Notes: generated by a model not told the origin, from the sequence alone. Shown: positions 9,218 to 18,341, counted from the first letter of the stretch. The stretch: 64,000 bases of DNA from Kineosporia aurantiaca JCM 3230 (GCA_000719025.1 JODP01000021.1:62001-126000), one strand, 5' to 3'. Made by a program: numbers and translations.

Positions 9218-9666
9218 TCCGGGGTGTTCTGCATGCTGAACGCGGCGCGCTCCAGGTAGTCCCAGAGCATCGACTCGTAGGCCGGCGGCAGGTTCAGGCT
9301 GTCCACGCCCGCCCGCATGTGCGTAAGCCAGCGGTCGCGGGCCTCGGAGTTCACCGCGAACGGCATGTGGCGCATCCGCAGCCGGGGATGACCGCGCTGC
9401 TGGCTGTAGGTGGTCGGGCCGCCCCAGTACTGCTCGAGGAACATCAGCATCCGCTGCTCGGCCGGGCCCAGGTCCTCTTCCGGGTACATCGGGCGCAGCA
9501 CCTCGTCCTGCGCGATGCCCTGGTAGAAGGTGTGCACCAGCTTGGCGAACGTCTCGTGCCCGCCGATGGCCTCGTAGAACGAGACCTTCTGGTCCGCCAC
9601 GGGCTCGGGTGACGGCCCGGTCGGCACAATCCCCAGGGTCGTCGGCTGCCTGTCCTGTTCCGCCAT
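9214..9666 (-). CDS. glbO: Group II truncated haemoglobin (trHbO)
   Basis: A 150-residue haem-binding 2/2 globin. After a 28-residue variable leader the globin core begins at SFYEAIGGHETF. PMYPEEDLGPAEQRMLMFLEQYWGGP covers helices C-F, the proximal His is His100 in RLRMRHMPF, and the conserved Trp of helix G is Trp113 in RDRW. These are group II features, as in mycobacterial GlbO. The protein probably binds oxygen and protects against peroxide or nitric oxide in the cytosol. The gene runs against the hypothetical gene at 8525-9217, with which it shares a CTAG stop. Confidence 0.93.
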   Translation of the reverse strand: MAEQDRQPTTLGIVPTGPSPEPVADQKVSFYEAIGGHETFAKLVHTFYQGIAQDEVLRPMYPEEDLGPAEQRMLMFLEQYWGGPTTYSQQRGHPRLRMRHMPFAVNSEARDRWLTHMRAGVDSLNLPPAYESMLWDYLERAAFSMQNTPD

Positions 9667-9681
9667 GTCACCCAGTCTCGC

Positions 9682-10032
9682 CTACCGGCCCTGGATCACC
9701 GAGCCCAGCCCGGCCAACAGCACCTCGGTCGCCTGCTGCAGGGCGCCCTCGGGGTCGGCCGCCTGCCCGGTGGCCTCGCCGAGCGCGCTGCTCACCCGGT
9801 TCGCGATCGGGTAGTCGCGCCCCGCCATCGCAGTCGTCAGGACCGGCGAGATCTCGCCCCACCAGTCCCGGTCGCTCTGGTCCGACGCGTCCCGGCGGCG
9901 CTGCCGTTCGATCGCGTCCCGGGCCAGACCGGACACCGTGGCCAGGAGCGTGTTCCTGGGCTTGGCGGCGGGATCACCGGAAGCCCTGATGGGCGTGCAG
10001 ATCCTGAGCTGGGCCGTGGAACACGCCGGGCT
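9682..10032 (-). pseudogene. Remnant of a TetR-family regulator (C-terminal part only)
   Basis: The frame reads ASGDPAAKPRNTLLATVSGL then ARDAIERQRRR, DWWGEISPVLTTAM, DYPIANRVSSALGEA and a final ATEVLLAGLGSVIQGR. This resembles the ligand-binding C-terminal half of tetracycline-repressor-type regulators. No DNA-binding domain precedes it: the frame closes at a stop at 10033-10035 and none of the three frames up to 10170 encodes a helix-turn-helix. GTG 9936 would give an 84-residue product, but the homologous-looking sequence extends upstream of it. The gene therefore looks truncated by deletion. G/C at third positions is still high, so the decay seems recent. Confidence 0.5.
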
Positions 10033-10172
10033 TCACGCGCTCGTCAGCCAGCTGGTGCTGATCGCGGCGTTCGCCGCCCTGAGCATCCGGGCCTACCGAG
10101 GGCTCGGCCCGATGAGCCGCGTGTCCGAAGAATCCAAGACCGGGGCTCCGCGTCCGGCCTAGCGTCGAAGAC

Positions 10173-10574
10173 ATGAAGCTACGACTTACCGTCATTGAAT
10201 TCGTCGTCGCCGACATGGCCACCAGCCTGGCCTTCTACCGGCTGCTCGGGCTGGACCTGCCGGACCCGGCGACTGTTGCCGGCGAACCCCACGTGCAGGC
10301 CGACCTGGGCGGTGGCCTGCAGATCGCCTTCGACACCGAAGAGACCGTCCGCTCGTTCCACCCAGGCTGGACCCGGCCGGAGAAGGGCACCACGCAGTCC
10401 GCGATCGCCTTTTCCGCCGGCTCGCCGGAGGAGGTGGACGAGGCCTACGCAGCGATAACCGGTGCGGGGTATGAGGGGGAACTCGAGCCTTGGGACGCCG
10501 TCTGGGGGCAGCGCTACGCAGTGGTCCGGGATCCCGACGGCAACCAGGTGGATCTGTTCGCGCCCCTGAACTAG
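10173..10574 (+). CDS. VOC/glyoxalase-family protein
   Basis: A 133-residue vicinal oxygen chelate protein made of two beta-alpha-beta-beta-beta units. The N-terminus LTVIEFVVADMATSLAFYRLLGLDLP and the C-terminal YAVVRDPDGNQVDLFAPL are the hallmark strands of the fold. Candidate metal ligands include the Glu in IEFVV, but function (glyoxalase, dioxygenase or resistance protein) cannot be decided. A TAGCGT hexamer at 10160-10165 lies 7 nt ahead of ATG 10173, suggesting a leaderless transcript. The gene stands alone, convergent with the AraC-type regulator. Confidence 0.82.
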   Translation: MKLRLTVIEFVVADMATSLAFYRLLGLDLPDPATVAGEPHVQADLGGGLQIAFDTEETVRSFHPGWTRPEKGTTQSAIAFSAGSPEEVDEAYAAITGAGYEGELEPWDAVWGQRYAVVRDPDGNQVDLFAPLN

Positions 10575-10581
10575 CCCTGAG

Positions 10582-11256
10582 CTAGAGGAGGGCCGTCGGG
10601 GTGCTGCCGGTCAGGGCCCGGACCTCCCGGGAGAGGTGAGCCTGGTCGTAGTAGCCGGTGTCGGCCGCGACCTCGGCCAGAGGACGCCCCGCGCGGGCCC
10701 GGGCCAGCGCCCGCTGCAGCCGGAGCACCCGCACCAGATGCCCGGCGCCGTAGCCGAACAGTTCCTTGCTGCGGCGCTGCAACTGGCGGGCGCTGAAGCC
10801 CACCTGGTCGGCGATCTCCGCCACCGGCAGCCCTGCCCCCGCCATCCCGAAGACCCGGGCTCCGAGCGAATCACCCGGTTCCGGGGCATCCCGCAGCCAT
10901 TGCTCCAGCGCTGCCGCCCCACCCGCGGCGACCTGTTCCTCCAGCATTGCCGTCTTCCGCGCGCCCCAAACGTCCTCCAAAGGCACGAGCCGGTCCGCCA
11001 CCTCGCTCGCTACTACCCCGAGCGCGGCCGGGCCGGTTGCGGCGCCGAACCGCAGCGCCGTGAAGTCCTCGTCACCGCGGGGAACGTGCAGGTGGGCGGT
11101 GGTGTCCGGACCCGCGATCAGCAGACGCGCGCCGTCCCACATCAGGTCCAGGCAACCGTCCGGCAGGATCAGCGCCGGCTTGGGCCCGCTCGGGTCCGGC
11201 CCGCTCCGCCAGAGCACGACCCCGGGCCGGGCCGCAGGCCGCTCCGAGTAGCTCAT
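10582..11256 (-). CDS. AraC-family transcriptional regulator
   Basis: A 224-residue regulator. The N-terminal half (PALILPDGCLDLMWDGARLLIAGPDTTAH) is the small sensor domain common in actinobacterial AraC proteins (DUF6597-like). The C-terminal 100 residues carry two helix-turn-helix motifs: GLPVAEIADQVGFSARQLQR and PLAEVAADTGYYDQAHLSRE, followed by LTGSTPTALL. ATG 11256 is chosen over the longer frame from 11301 because TAGGCT (11270-11265) lies 8 nt upstream as a -10 and the added residues are not domain-like. The target is unknown; the VOC gene next to it is convergent, not divergent. Confidence 0.88.
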   Translation of the reverse strand: MSYSERPAARPGVVLWRSGPDPSGPKPALILPDGCLDLMWDGARLLIAGPDTTAHLHVPRGDEDFTALRFGAATGPAALGVVASEVADRLVPLEDVWGARKTAMLEEQVAAGGAAALEQWLRDAPEPGDSLGARVFGMAGAGLPVAEIADQVGFSARQLQRRSKELFGYGAGHLVRVLRLQRALARARAGRPLAEVAADTGYYDQAHLSREVRALTGSTPTALL

Positions 11257-11291
11257 GGCCTTCGAGCCTAAGTCACCCCACCCCACCCCGC

Positions 11292-11381
11292 CCGTGATCA
11301 TGGAGTTCCTCCCCCGTGATCATGGACTTCTTTCCCCGTGATCATGGACTTTTACCCCCGGGGAGAAACTCCATGATCACG
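11292..11381. repeat. Clustered GTGATCATGGA repeats, three direct and one inverted
   Basis: Copies of CCGTGATCATGGAsTTC start at 11292, 11314 and 11336 (22-nt period). An inverted copy, AACTCCATGATCAC, lies at 11367-11380. Copies 1 and 4 are exact reverse complements over 14 bp and enclose copies 2 and 3, so the region can fold as a large hairpin. It lies between the AraC gene and the end of the MscS gene, outside any coding frame. Confidence 0.8.
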
Positions 11382-11389
11382 AACAAAGT

Positions 11390-12691
11390 TCAGTGGCCGA
11401 GCTCGCGCTCTTCGGGATGCCGCTTCGAGCTGGAGTCGGAGGCCGAACCGGTCGAACCCGGCGGATCGGCCGGCGGCTGGGGTCCGGCCGTGCCGTAGCT
11501 CGGGTTCAGCGGCGGCGGTGTCTCACCCTGGGCGACGATCATGGTCCGCGGCGTGGAGTGCATATAGACCCCCTCGCGGGCGAACAGCAGGCGGATTCGG
11601 CGGCGCATCTCCCGAGCCACCGGCGCGGACTGGTCCGGGAAGGTCTTGACCACCATCCGCACCACCACGCTGTCCTGGGTCATCGACTCGACCCCCCAGA
11701 TCTCCGGCTCCTCCATCATCACCGCGCCGTACTTCGGCTCGGTCCGGACCTCCTCGGCGATCTGCCGGAGCAGGTCCTCCACGTGGTCGATGTTCTCGTC
11801 GTAGGCCACGTTGACGTCCAGCACGGCCCGCGACCAGCCCTGCGAGGAGTTCCCGACCCGCAGGATCTCGCCGTTACGGACGTACCAGACCGTGCCGTTG
11901 AGGTCGCGCAGCTGGGTGACCCGCAGGCCGACCGCCTCGACCGTGCCACTGGCCTCACCGACGTTCACCGAGTCGCCCACGCCGTACTGGTCCTCGAGGA
12001 TCATGAACATCCCGGCCACCACGTCCCGCACCACACCCTGGGCGCCCAGGCCGAGGGCGACGCCGATGACGCTGAAGCTGGCCAGCAGCGGGGTGATCGG
12101 CAGGCCGACCTCGTCCAGCACCATCAGCGCGACGACGATGAAGATGATCACCGAGGTGATGCTGCGCAGCACCTGGGCGAGCGTCTTGGCCCGGGCCAGC
12201 CGGCGGGTGACCAGGGGCGGGGCGACGGCCCGGACGGTCGCGTCGTCCTTGTCCTCCTCGGCCACCTCACCCGTGCGGCCCTGCCCGGGCGCGGTGGCGC
12301 CGCTGGCGATCCGGTCGGTCAGCCGGCTGATCAGCCGGACCACGATCTTCCGGATGATCCAGCCGATCAGGATGATGAACGCGACCCGCAGCGGGGTGCC
12401 GAGGAAGAACTCCAGGTACTGGCCGAGCCGGTTGCTGCCGGTGATCCGCAGGGTGATGCCGCAGATCGAGAAGTCGTCCCGGCTGCAGTTCTGGCTCGCG
12501 GCGTTCGTCTGGATGTCGTTCAGCGCGCCGTGCAGCGCTCCGGTGAGCGTGGTGCCCGACGGGTCGGGGCTCGGCGAGGCCGTCGCCGTCCCGGTCGGGG
12601 AAGGCGAACCGGTGCCGCTGGGATTCGGGGTGGTGGTGCCGAGCAGCGCGCTCAGCTGAAGGCGGGCGGCGACGAGGGGAGCGGCGAACAC
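11390..12691 (-). CDS. MscS-family small-conductance mechanosensitive channel
   Basis: A 433-residue membrane protein releasing solutes under hypo-osmotic stress. An N-terminal hydrophobic stretch is followed by a Ser/Thr/Pro-rich segment (residues about 20-50) that is probably extracytoplasmic. TM helices follow around GTPLRVAFIILIGWII and SITSVIIFIVVALMVL. The pore-lining helix is PLLASFSVIGVALGLGAQGVV, and then the MscS beta domain (VGDSVNVGEASGTVEAVGLRVTQLRDLNG). The C-terminal 45 residues are Pro/Ser-rich and disordered. GTG 12691 is the first start in frame before the hydrophobic leader. The 120 bases upstream, to the peptidase gene, hold nothing I recognise. Confidence 0.9.
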   Translation of the reverse strand: MFAAPLVAARLQLSALLGTTTPNPSGTGSPSPTGTATASPSPDPSGTTLTGALHGALNDIQTNAASQNCSRDDFSICGITLRITGSNRLGQYLEFFLGTPLRVAFIILIGWIIRKIVVRLISRLTDRIASGATAPGQGRTGEVAEEDKDDATVRAVAPPLVTRRLARAKTLAQVLRSITSVIIFIVVALMVLDEVGLPITPLLASFSVIGVALGLGAQGVVRDVVAGMFMILEDQYGVGDSVNVGEASGTVEAVGLRVTQLRDLNGTVWYVRNGEILRVGNSSQGWSRAVLDVNVAYDENIDHVEDLLRQIAEEVRTEPKYGAVMMEEPEIWGVESMTQDSVVVRMVVKTFPDQSAPVAREMRRRIRLLFAREGVYMHSTPRTMIVAQGETPPPLNPSYGTAGPQPPADPPGSTGSASDSSSKRHPEERELGH

Positions 12692-12811
12692 CCGGCCGAG
12701 GTTATCGGCGCCGGGTGACGACGGTGAAACGCGGTGCGTGGAGGTTTCGGGACGAATCGGTTGCGGTCACGGGGCATTGACAGAAAGTGCGGAGGGACGC
12801 CGCGGGCCCGC

Positions 12812-14989
12812 CTACCCCTCCAGACTCAGCCCCGTCTGCGCCGCCAGGAACGTCATCGTGTCGGTGGACAAGGCGATCGTGCGGGACAACGCCCGGGCCC
12901 CATGACCCACGTTCTTCTCCCGCCGGATCAGCACCGGCCGCTCACTGCGATCGCCGGAGGTGGCGTACTGCAGGGCGGCGCACAGCTTGCGGGCGTGCAG
13001 CGGATCCACCCGGGTGTCGCCGTCGAACACGGTGAACAGCGTGGCCGGGTACTCCACGCCCTCTCGCACCTGGTGATACGGCGAGTAGGCGAGCAGCCAG
13101 CCGAACTGCTCGGGATCGTCGGCCGAGCCGTACTCCACGTTCCAGGTGGCCCCCAGCCCGAACTTCTCGTAGCGGATCATGTCCAGCAGCGGGGCCGAGC
13201 AGACCACCGCGCGGTACAGCTCCGGCCGCTGGGTGAGAGCCGCGCCGACCAGCAGCCCGCCGTTCGAGCCGCCGGAGATGCCGAGCTGGGCGCTCGTCGT
13301 CCACCCGGTGGCGACCAGGTGCTCGGCCGCGGCGTGGAAGTCGTCGAAGACGTTCTGCTTGTGCCCGAGCATGCCGGCCCGGTGCCACTCCTCACCCTCC
13401 TCGCTGCCGCCACGCAGGTTGGCGACCGCGTAGACCCCGCCGGCCTCGGCCCAGGCCAGGATGGTGGCGGAGTAACCCGGCGTCATCGGGACCCCGAAAC
13501 CGCCGTACCCGTAAAGGATTGCGGGCAACGGCGAGAGCGGGGCGCCGTCCGCGTCGAGCAGGTCGGCGCGGCAGGTGACGAACATCCGCACCACGGTGCC
13601 GTCGGCCGAGGGGTACTCGATCTGCCGGGTGACCACCCTGGGCACCTCGACCGTGCCGGGCGGGGCCGCGAACAGCTCGACCCGGCCGGTGATCCCGTCC
13701 AGCCGGTACACGTGCGGCGGGGTGACGTGGTCGGTGTAGCTGAACCAGCACTCGTGCCCGCCCTCGGGCCGGGAGACCAGGCCCCCGACCGTGCCGACCC
13801 CGGGCAGCTCGACCGAGCCCGAAGGCCCCGGGTAGCGGGAGCCGGAGTCCAGGTCGTGCACGGTGATCTCGGAGACCGCGTGCCGGGTCCACTTGGCCAG
13901 CAGCAGCGGGTTGTCGATCAGCTGCTCGCCGTCCAGCACCGTGTAGTCCTGCAGCACCGCCTCGGCGTGCTGCGGGAGCAGGTCACGCCAGTGCTCGGGC
14001 GCCGGGGTGCTCGGGTCGGTGACCGCGAGCCGGCCGCGCGGGGCGTCCAGGTCGGTGAAGACGTAGAGCCGCCCGTCCCGCCCGACGTGCGCGCCGAACT
14101 GTGCGTCCAGCCCGGTGGCGATCGGCACGAACGACGGCGCCGGATGCCCGCCCGGCGCGCTCAGGTCGGCGATCCAGACGTCGTTGCGGGGGGCGGTGCC
14201 GACCGCGGCGGAGACGATCAGCCAGCGCCCGTCACGGGACAGCCCGACCCCGAAGTAGGTGCGGGGATCGTGCCCCTCGCCGAACACCTGGACGTCGGTG
14301 GCCGGATCGGCGCCCAGCCGGTGCAGCCAGATCCGCCGGTGGTACTGCTCCTCACCGGCCGGGACCAGGTCGGCCGCGAGCCGGCGGACGTAGTAGAAGG
14401 CCGGGACCCGGCCCTCGGGCGCCTCCGGATCGGGCAGCCCGCCCGGGATCCAGGACACGGGGGAGTAGCGGGCCCGGTCGATCGGGCCGTCGACCAGCTC
14501 GCCGGTGGTCACGTCGATCACCCGCAGCACGCTCTCCTCGGTGCCGCCCTCGGAGATCTGGTAGGCCAGCAGGGTGCCCTCGCGGTCGGGCTGCCAGGCG
14601 TCCAGCGTGGTGGTGCCGCTGGGGTCGATCGCGATCGGGTCGACCAGGACCCGGCGCTCGCCCTCCGCCCCCTCCTGCACGTGGAGCACGCTGTGCTCCT
14701 GACCCGGCTCGCGGCGCATCGAGAAGACCCGCCCACCGCGCCAGACCGGGACCCCGGCCACCCCGGAGGCCAGCAACTCGCCCAGCCGCTGCCCGACCCG
14801 CTCGCGACCGGGCCAGACCGCCGACGCCGCGGAGAACACCTCGTCCTGCGCCTCGGCCCACTTCTCGGTGCGGCCGTCGGCCCGATCCTCCAGCCAGCGG
14901 TAGGGGTCGGCCACCGGCTGCCCGTGCAGCGGCTCGACCAGATCGAGGCGCTCGGCCGGGACGACAGGGGCGGGACGCGGGGTGGTCAT
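12812..14989 (-). CDS. Prolyl oligopeptidase-family serine peptidase (S9A)
   Basis: About 725 residues, the usual length of oligopeptidase B/prolyl oligopeptidase. The N-terminal DPYRWLED is the family signature opening the beta-propeller. The C-terminal alpha/beta-hydrolase domain contains the nucleophile Ser in GISGGSNGGLL, the Asp region FDGDTRVDP, and the His in NVGHGAR. It cleaves short peptides after Pro or basic residues. No signal peptide is seen, so it is cytosolic. ATG 14989 is preferred to the frame-open start at 15040, since MTTPRPAPVVPAERLDLVEP leads straight into the domain. It is divergent from malQ across 14990-15180. Confidence 0.9.
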   Translation of the reverse strand: MTTPRPAPVVPAERLDLVEPLHGQPVADPYRWLEDRADGRTEKWAEAQDEVFSAASAVWPGRERVGQRLGELLASGVAGVPVWRGGRVFSMRREPGQEHSVLHVQEGAEGERRVLVDPIAIDPSGTTTLDAWQPDREGTLLAYQISEGGTEESVLRVIDVTTGELVDGPIDRARYSPVSWIPGGLPDPEAPEGRVPAFYYVRRLAADLVPAGEEQYHRRIWLHRLGADPATDVQVFGEGHDPRTYFGVGLSRDGRWLIVSAAVGTAPRNDVWIADLSAPGGHPAPSFVPIATGLDAQFGAHVGRDGRLYVFTDLDAPRGRLAVTDPSTPAPEHWRDLLPQHAEAVLQDYTVLDGEQLIDNPLLLAKWTRHAVSEITVHDLDSGSRYPGPSGSVELPGVGTVGGLVSRPEGGHECWFSYTDHVTPPHVYRLDGITGRVELFAAPPGTVEVPRVVTRQIEYPSADGTVVRMFVTCRADLLDADGAPLSPLPAILYGYGGFGVPMTPGYSATILAWAEAGGVYAVANLRGGSEEGEEWHRAGMLGHKQNVFDDFHAAAEHLVATGWTTSAQLGISGGSNGGLLVGAALTQRPELYRAVVCSAPLLDMIRYEKFGLGATWNVEYGSADDPEQFGWLLAYSPYHQVREGVEYPATLFTVFDGDTRVDPLHARKLCAALQYATSGDRSERPVLIRREKNVGHGARALSRTIALSTDTMTFLAAQTGLSLEG

Positions 14990-15180
14990 GACCGACACAG
15001 TAGGACTCGGTACCGACAAGATGGGTGACGGTAGGGTCACCGGAGGATTCTGGCCCCGTCACATCTCCGGTGCCCCTGATCCGGAGCCCGACGGTCTGGC
15101 AGGATTCTGCGCAGGCCTCAGTAGATCCAGCAGATCCAGCAGACATCCGCAGACCTGAACAACGCGACGGAAGCACATCG

Positions 15181-17634
15181 GTGACCGACCAGCGCCCTTC
15201 CCGTGACAGCCGTACCAGTCAGGAGTCGATCGTCGGCCCGGACGACGAGGGCTCCGTCTACGACATCAGCGCGCCCACCCCGCCCGCCGGCATCCGGCTG
15301 GGCGGGATCGGCGCCCGCACCGGGCCGGACGACCAGCCCGACAGCGACCCGGACGCGGGCCCCGCCCGCCCGGCCTACCGCCGTCCCGTCCTCGTCGACG
15401 GCGACCTCGACCTGGACGCTCCCGCCCCGGCCGAACTGGTCGAGCTGGCCTCCGCGCTCGGGGTCGCCACCGAGTTCCGGGACTGGCAGGGCGAGATGGT
15501 CCCGGTCGCCACCCGGACCATCTGTGGGGTGCTCGAGGCGCTGGACATGCCGGTCCGCACCGGCGTGCACGTGCGCGCGGCGCTGGCCGAGGTGCTGCGC
15601 CGGCCCTGGGAGAAGCTGCTGCCCGACGTCACCGTGGTGCGCGAGGGCGACAAGACCGTCGTCGCCGTGCATGTGGACGCCGATCTCCCGCTGCACCGGC
15701 TGGAGGTCAAGCTGCGCCTGGAGGACGGCGCGGTGCTGGCCCTGCCGCTGGCGGCCGAGCAGCCGACCCCGGAGCAGGCCCGGGCGATCATCGACAAGCG
15801 CACCATCCGCAAGGTCAACTACCTGGTGCTGGGCGACGTCCCGCTCGGCTATCACACGCTCTGGGCGCGGTACGGCCCGCAGGCCCGGCACCCAGGCAGC
15901 GAGAACCCGGCGGTCGGCTCCGGCGAGGCCCTGCGCCCGTTCATCGTCACCCCGCGCAGGATCGAGCTGCCGCCGTCGGTGGCCGAGAGCCGGGCCTGGG
16001 GATTCATGACCCAGCTGTACTCGGTGCGCTCGTCCCGCTCCTGGGGTCTGGGCGACCTCGGCGACCTGGCCGAGCTGACCGGCTGGAGCGCCCGCTCCGG
16101 CGGCGCCGACTTCGTCCTGGTGAACCCGCTGCACGCGGCCGAGCCGGTCGCCCCGATGACCCCGTCGCCCTACCTGCCCACCACCCGCCGCTTCTTCAAC
16201 CCGGTCTACCTGCGGGTGGAGGACATCCCCGAGGTCGCCTACCTGCCCTCGACCGAGCGCGCCATCATCGAATGGCAGGCCGAGGCGATGCGGGAGCTCA
16301 ACACCGACCCGGGCGAGCTCGACCGGGACGCCGTCTGGGAGGCCAAGTCCACCGCCCTGCAGACCGTCTTCGAGTTCCCGCGCAGCCGTGAGCGGCAGGC
16401 CGCGTTCGAGGCCTACTGCACCCGCGAGGGACAGGGCCTGGAGGACTTCGCCACCTGGACCGCGCTGGTCGAGCGCTACGGGCTGCCGGCCGCGGACTGG
16501 CCGGGGCACTTCCGCGACCCGCGCGGCGAGGCGGTCGCCCAGGTCCGGGCCGAGCTGGCCGACCGGGTGGAGTTCCACTGCTGGCTGCAGTGGTGCCTGG
16601 ACCAGCAGCTGGCCCGGGTCGCCGAGGTGGCGCAGGACGCGGGGATGTCCGTCGGGGTGGTGCACGACCTGGCGGTCGGTGTGCACCCGGACGGGGCGGA
16701 CGCCTGGGCCCTGGCCGACGTGCTGGCCGTCGGGGTCAGCGCGGGCGCCCCGCCGGACGCGTTCAACCAGCAGGGGCAGGACTGGTCGCAGCCGCCGTGG
16801 CGGCCGGACCGGCTGGCCGAGCTGGGCTACGAGCCCTACCGGGCGATGCTGCGCACCCTGCTGCGGCACGCCGGGGCGCTGCGGATCGACCACATCATCG
16901 GCCTTTTCCGGTTCTGGTGGGTGCCCGAGGGCAACTCCCCGGCCGACGGCACCTACGTCCGGTACGACCACGAGGCGATGATCGGCGTGCTCGCCCTGGA
17001 GGCCCAGCGCGCGGGCTGTTTCGTGATCGGCGAGGACCTGGGCAACGTCGAGCCCTCGGCCCGCGCGTACCTCAAGGAGCGCGGTGTCCTGGGCACCAGC
17101 ATCCTCTGGTTCGAGCGGGACTACGAGGGCGACGGCAAGCCGCTGGCGCCGGAGCAGTGGCGCGAGCTCGCGCTGGCCACCGTGACCACCCACGACCTGC
17201 CGCCCACAGCCGGATATCTCGCGGGGGAGCACATCGAGCTGCGCGAGCGGCTGGGTCTGCTCACCCGCACCTACGAGCAGGAGGCGGCGGTCGACGCGGC
17301 CGAACGGCAGGACGTGCTCGACCAGCTCACCAGCCTCGGCCTGCTCAAGGTGGGCCCGACCGAGCGGGACAAGGTCGAGGCCCTGCACGTGTTCCTCACC
17401 ATGACCCCGGCCAGGCTGATCGGGGTCCAGCTGGCCGACGCGGTGGGCGACCGGCGCACCATGAACCAGCCCGGCACCAGCGACGAGTACCCGAACTGGC
17501 GGTTGCCGCTGGCCGACGGGGTGGGGCAGCCGATCCTGCTGGACGACCTGATGGACGCGCCCCGGGTGCTCGGCCTGGTCCGCACGGTCGACTCCCGCCT
17601 GCATCCGAACGACTGGATCGAGCCGGAGGAGTGA
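15181..17634 (+). CDS. malQ: 4-alpha-glucanotransferase (amylomaltase, GH77)
   Basis: Disproportionating enzyme that transfers alpha-1,4-glucan chains in maltodextrin and glycogen metabolism. The catalytic core has the nucleophile Asp in ALRIDHIIGLFRFWW (about residue 570), the acid/base Glu in VIGEDLGN (about 617) and the transition-state Asp in TTHDLPP (about 671). GTSDEYPNWRLPL closes the barrel. At 817 residues it is about 100 longer than typical MalQ; the extra residues form an acidic, Gly/Pro-rich, disordered N-terminus followed by an N-terminal beta domain. GTG 15181 is chosen, but the frame is open to 15025. Its TGA overlaps the next GTG, giving a coupled two-gene unit. Confidence 0.93.
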   Translation: MTDQRPSRDSRTSQESIVGPDDEGSVYDISAPTPPAGIRLGGIGARTGPDDQPDSDPDAGPARPAYRRPVLVDGDLDLDAPAPAELVELASALGVATEFRDWQGEMVPVATRTICGVLEALDMPVRTGVHVRAALAEVLRRPWEKLLPDVTVVREGDKTVVAVHVDADLPLHRLEVKLRLEDGAVLALPLAAEQPTPEQARAIIDKRTIRKVNYLVLGDVPLGYHTLWARYGPQARHPGSENPAVGSGEALRPFIVTPRRIELPPSVAESRAWGFMTQLYSVRSSRSWGLGDLGDLAELTGWSARSGGADFVLVNPLHAAEPVAPMTPSPYLPTTRRFFNPVYLRVEDIPEVAYLPSTERAIIEWQAEAMRELNTDPGELDRDAVWEAKSTALQTVFEFPRSRERQAAFEAYCTREGQGLEDFATWTALVERYGLPAADWPGHFRDPRGEAVAQVRAELADRVEFHCWLQWCLDQQLARVAEVAQDAGMSVGVVHDLAVGVHPDGADAWALADVLAVGVSAGAPPDAFNQQGQDWSQPPWRPDRLAELGYEPYRAMLRTLLRHAGALRIDHIIGLFRFWWVPEGNSPADGTYVRYDHEAMIGVLALEAQRAGCFVIGEDLGNVEPSARAYLKERGVLGTSILWFERDYEGDGKPLAPEQWRELALATVTTHDLPPTAGYLAGEHIELRERLGLLTRTYEQEAAVDAAERQDVLDQLTSLGLLKVGPTERDKVEALHVFLTMTPARLIGVQLADAVGDRRTMNQPGTSDEYPNWRLPLADGVGQPILLDDLMDAPRVLGLVRTVDSRLHPNDWIEPEE

Positions 17635-18341
17635 CTCCGGCCCGATCTGCGCGCAAGGGCAAGGGCCTCCAGGCGCCCCGGATCCCCGAGGTCCGGCTGG
17701 AGAACCTGGAATTGGGCAACCCGGACGACCTGGAGAACGGCGCCCGGATCGACGGTCAGGAGTTCTCCGGCCTGGAGACCGGGCAGCTCGACCTGGGCAA
17801 CGCCACGCTGATGGAGTGCTCGTTCGCCGACCTGGCGGTGGACGAGGCCGACCTGCGCTCCGTCCGGCTGCGGGACAGCGTGATTGCCCGCTCCCGGTTC
17901 GGCTCGCTGCGCGGCGGGCGCGGCGACTGGCGTGATGTGCGGATCGAAGGAGTGCGGATCGGCTCCGCCGAGATGTACGAGAATACCTGGACCAGCGTCC
18001 ATTTCGTGGACTGCAAGCTGACCTACCTGAACCTCCGGGCGGCCGGGCTGCGCGACGTGGCGTTCACCCGGTGCACGATCGAGGAGCTCGACCTGGCCGA
18101 TGCGAAGGCCCGGAGCGTCGCCTTCACCGAGACCGAGGTGCGGGTGCTCGACGTGCAGCGGGCCGAGCTGAACGAGGTCGACCTGCGGGGCGCGCAGCTG
18201 CACCGGATCACCGGTCTCGGGCATCTGCGGGGCACCACGGTGACGTCGGTCCAGCTCACCCAGCTGGCCCCGCTGCTCGCCGCCGAATTCGGGATGACCG
18301 TGGACGACACGGCTCCTCAGCCCATCCCGCCCCTTAGCTGA
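17631..18341 (+). CDS. Pentapeptide-repeat protein
   Basis: A 236-residue protein built from degenerate pentapeptide repeats A(D/N)LxX, visible as LDLGNATLMECSFADLAVDE, DLRSVRLRDSVIARSRF, DCKLTYLNLRAAGLRDVAF, ELDLADAKARSVAF and LNEVDLRGAQLHRI. Such repeats form a right-handed quadrilateral beta-helix, sometimes a DNA-mimicking gyrase protector but more often of unknown role. The first 20 residues are basic. GTG 17631 overlaps the malQ stop (GTGA) behind GGAGGA, which fixes the start and indicates co-translation with malQ. The functional link to MalQ is unknown. Confidence 0.85.
   Translation: MTPARSARKGKGLQAPRIPEVRLENLELGNPDDLENGARIDGQEFSGLETGQLDLGNATLMECSFADLAVDEADLRSVRLRDSVIARSRFGSLRGGRGDWRDVRIEGVRIGSAEMYENTWTSVHFVDCKLTYLNLRAAGLRDVAFTRCTIEELDLADAKARSVAFTETEVRVLDVQRAELNEVDLRGAQLHRITGLGHLRGTTVTSVQLTQLAPLLAAEFGMTVDDTAPQPIPPLS

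Noticed and set aside
9938..10162. Plus-strand 74-codon frame as a real membrane protein gene
   Set aside because: No ribosome-binding site, no family resemblance and overlap with the TetR remnant; kept only as part of the scar hypothesis.
12734..15028. Long plus-strand open frame of 764 codons opposite the prolyl-oligopeptidase gene
   Set aside because: It is the antisense of a gene with clear catalytic motifs; its translation is Arg/Gly/Pro-rich without domains, a usual by-product of high-GC codon bias.
15121..15142. Short direct repeat GATCCAGCAGATCCAGCAGA ahead of malQ
   Set aside because: Only two partial copies; probably part of the open N-terminal extension frame, with no symmetry that suggests an operator.
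15118..17604. Minus-strand open frame opposite malQ
   Set aside because: Antisense shadow; MalQ has all GH77 catalytic motifs on the plus strand.
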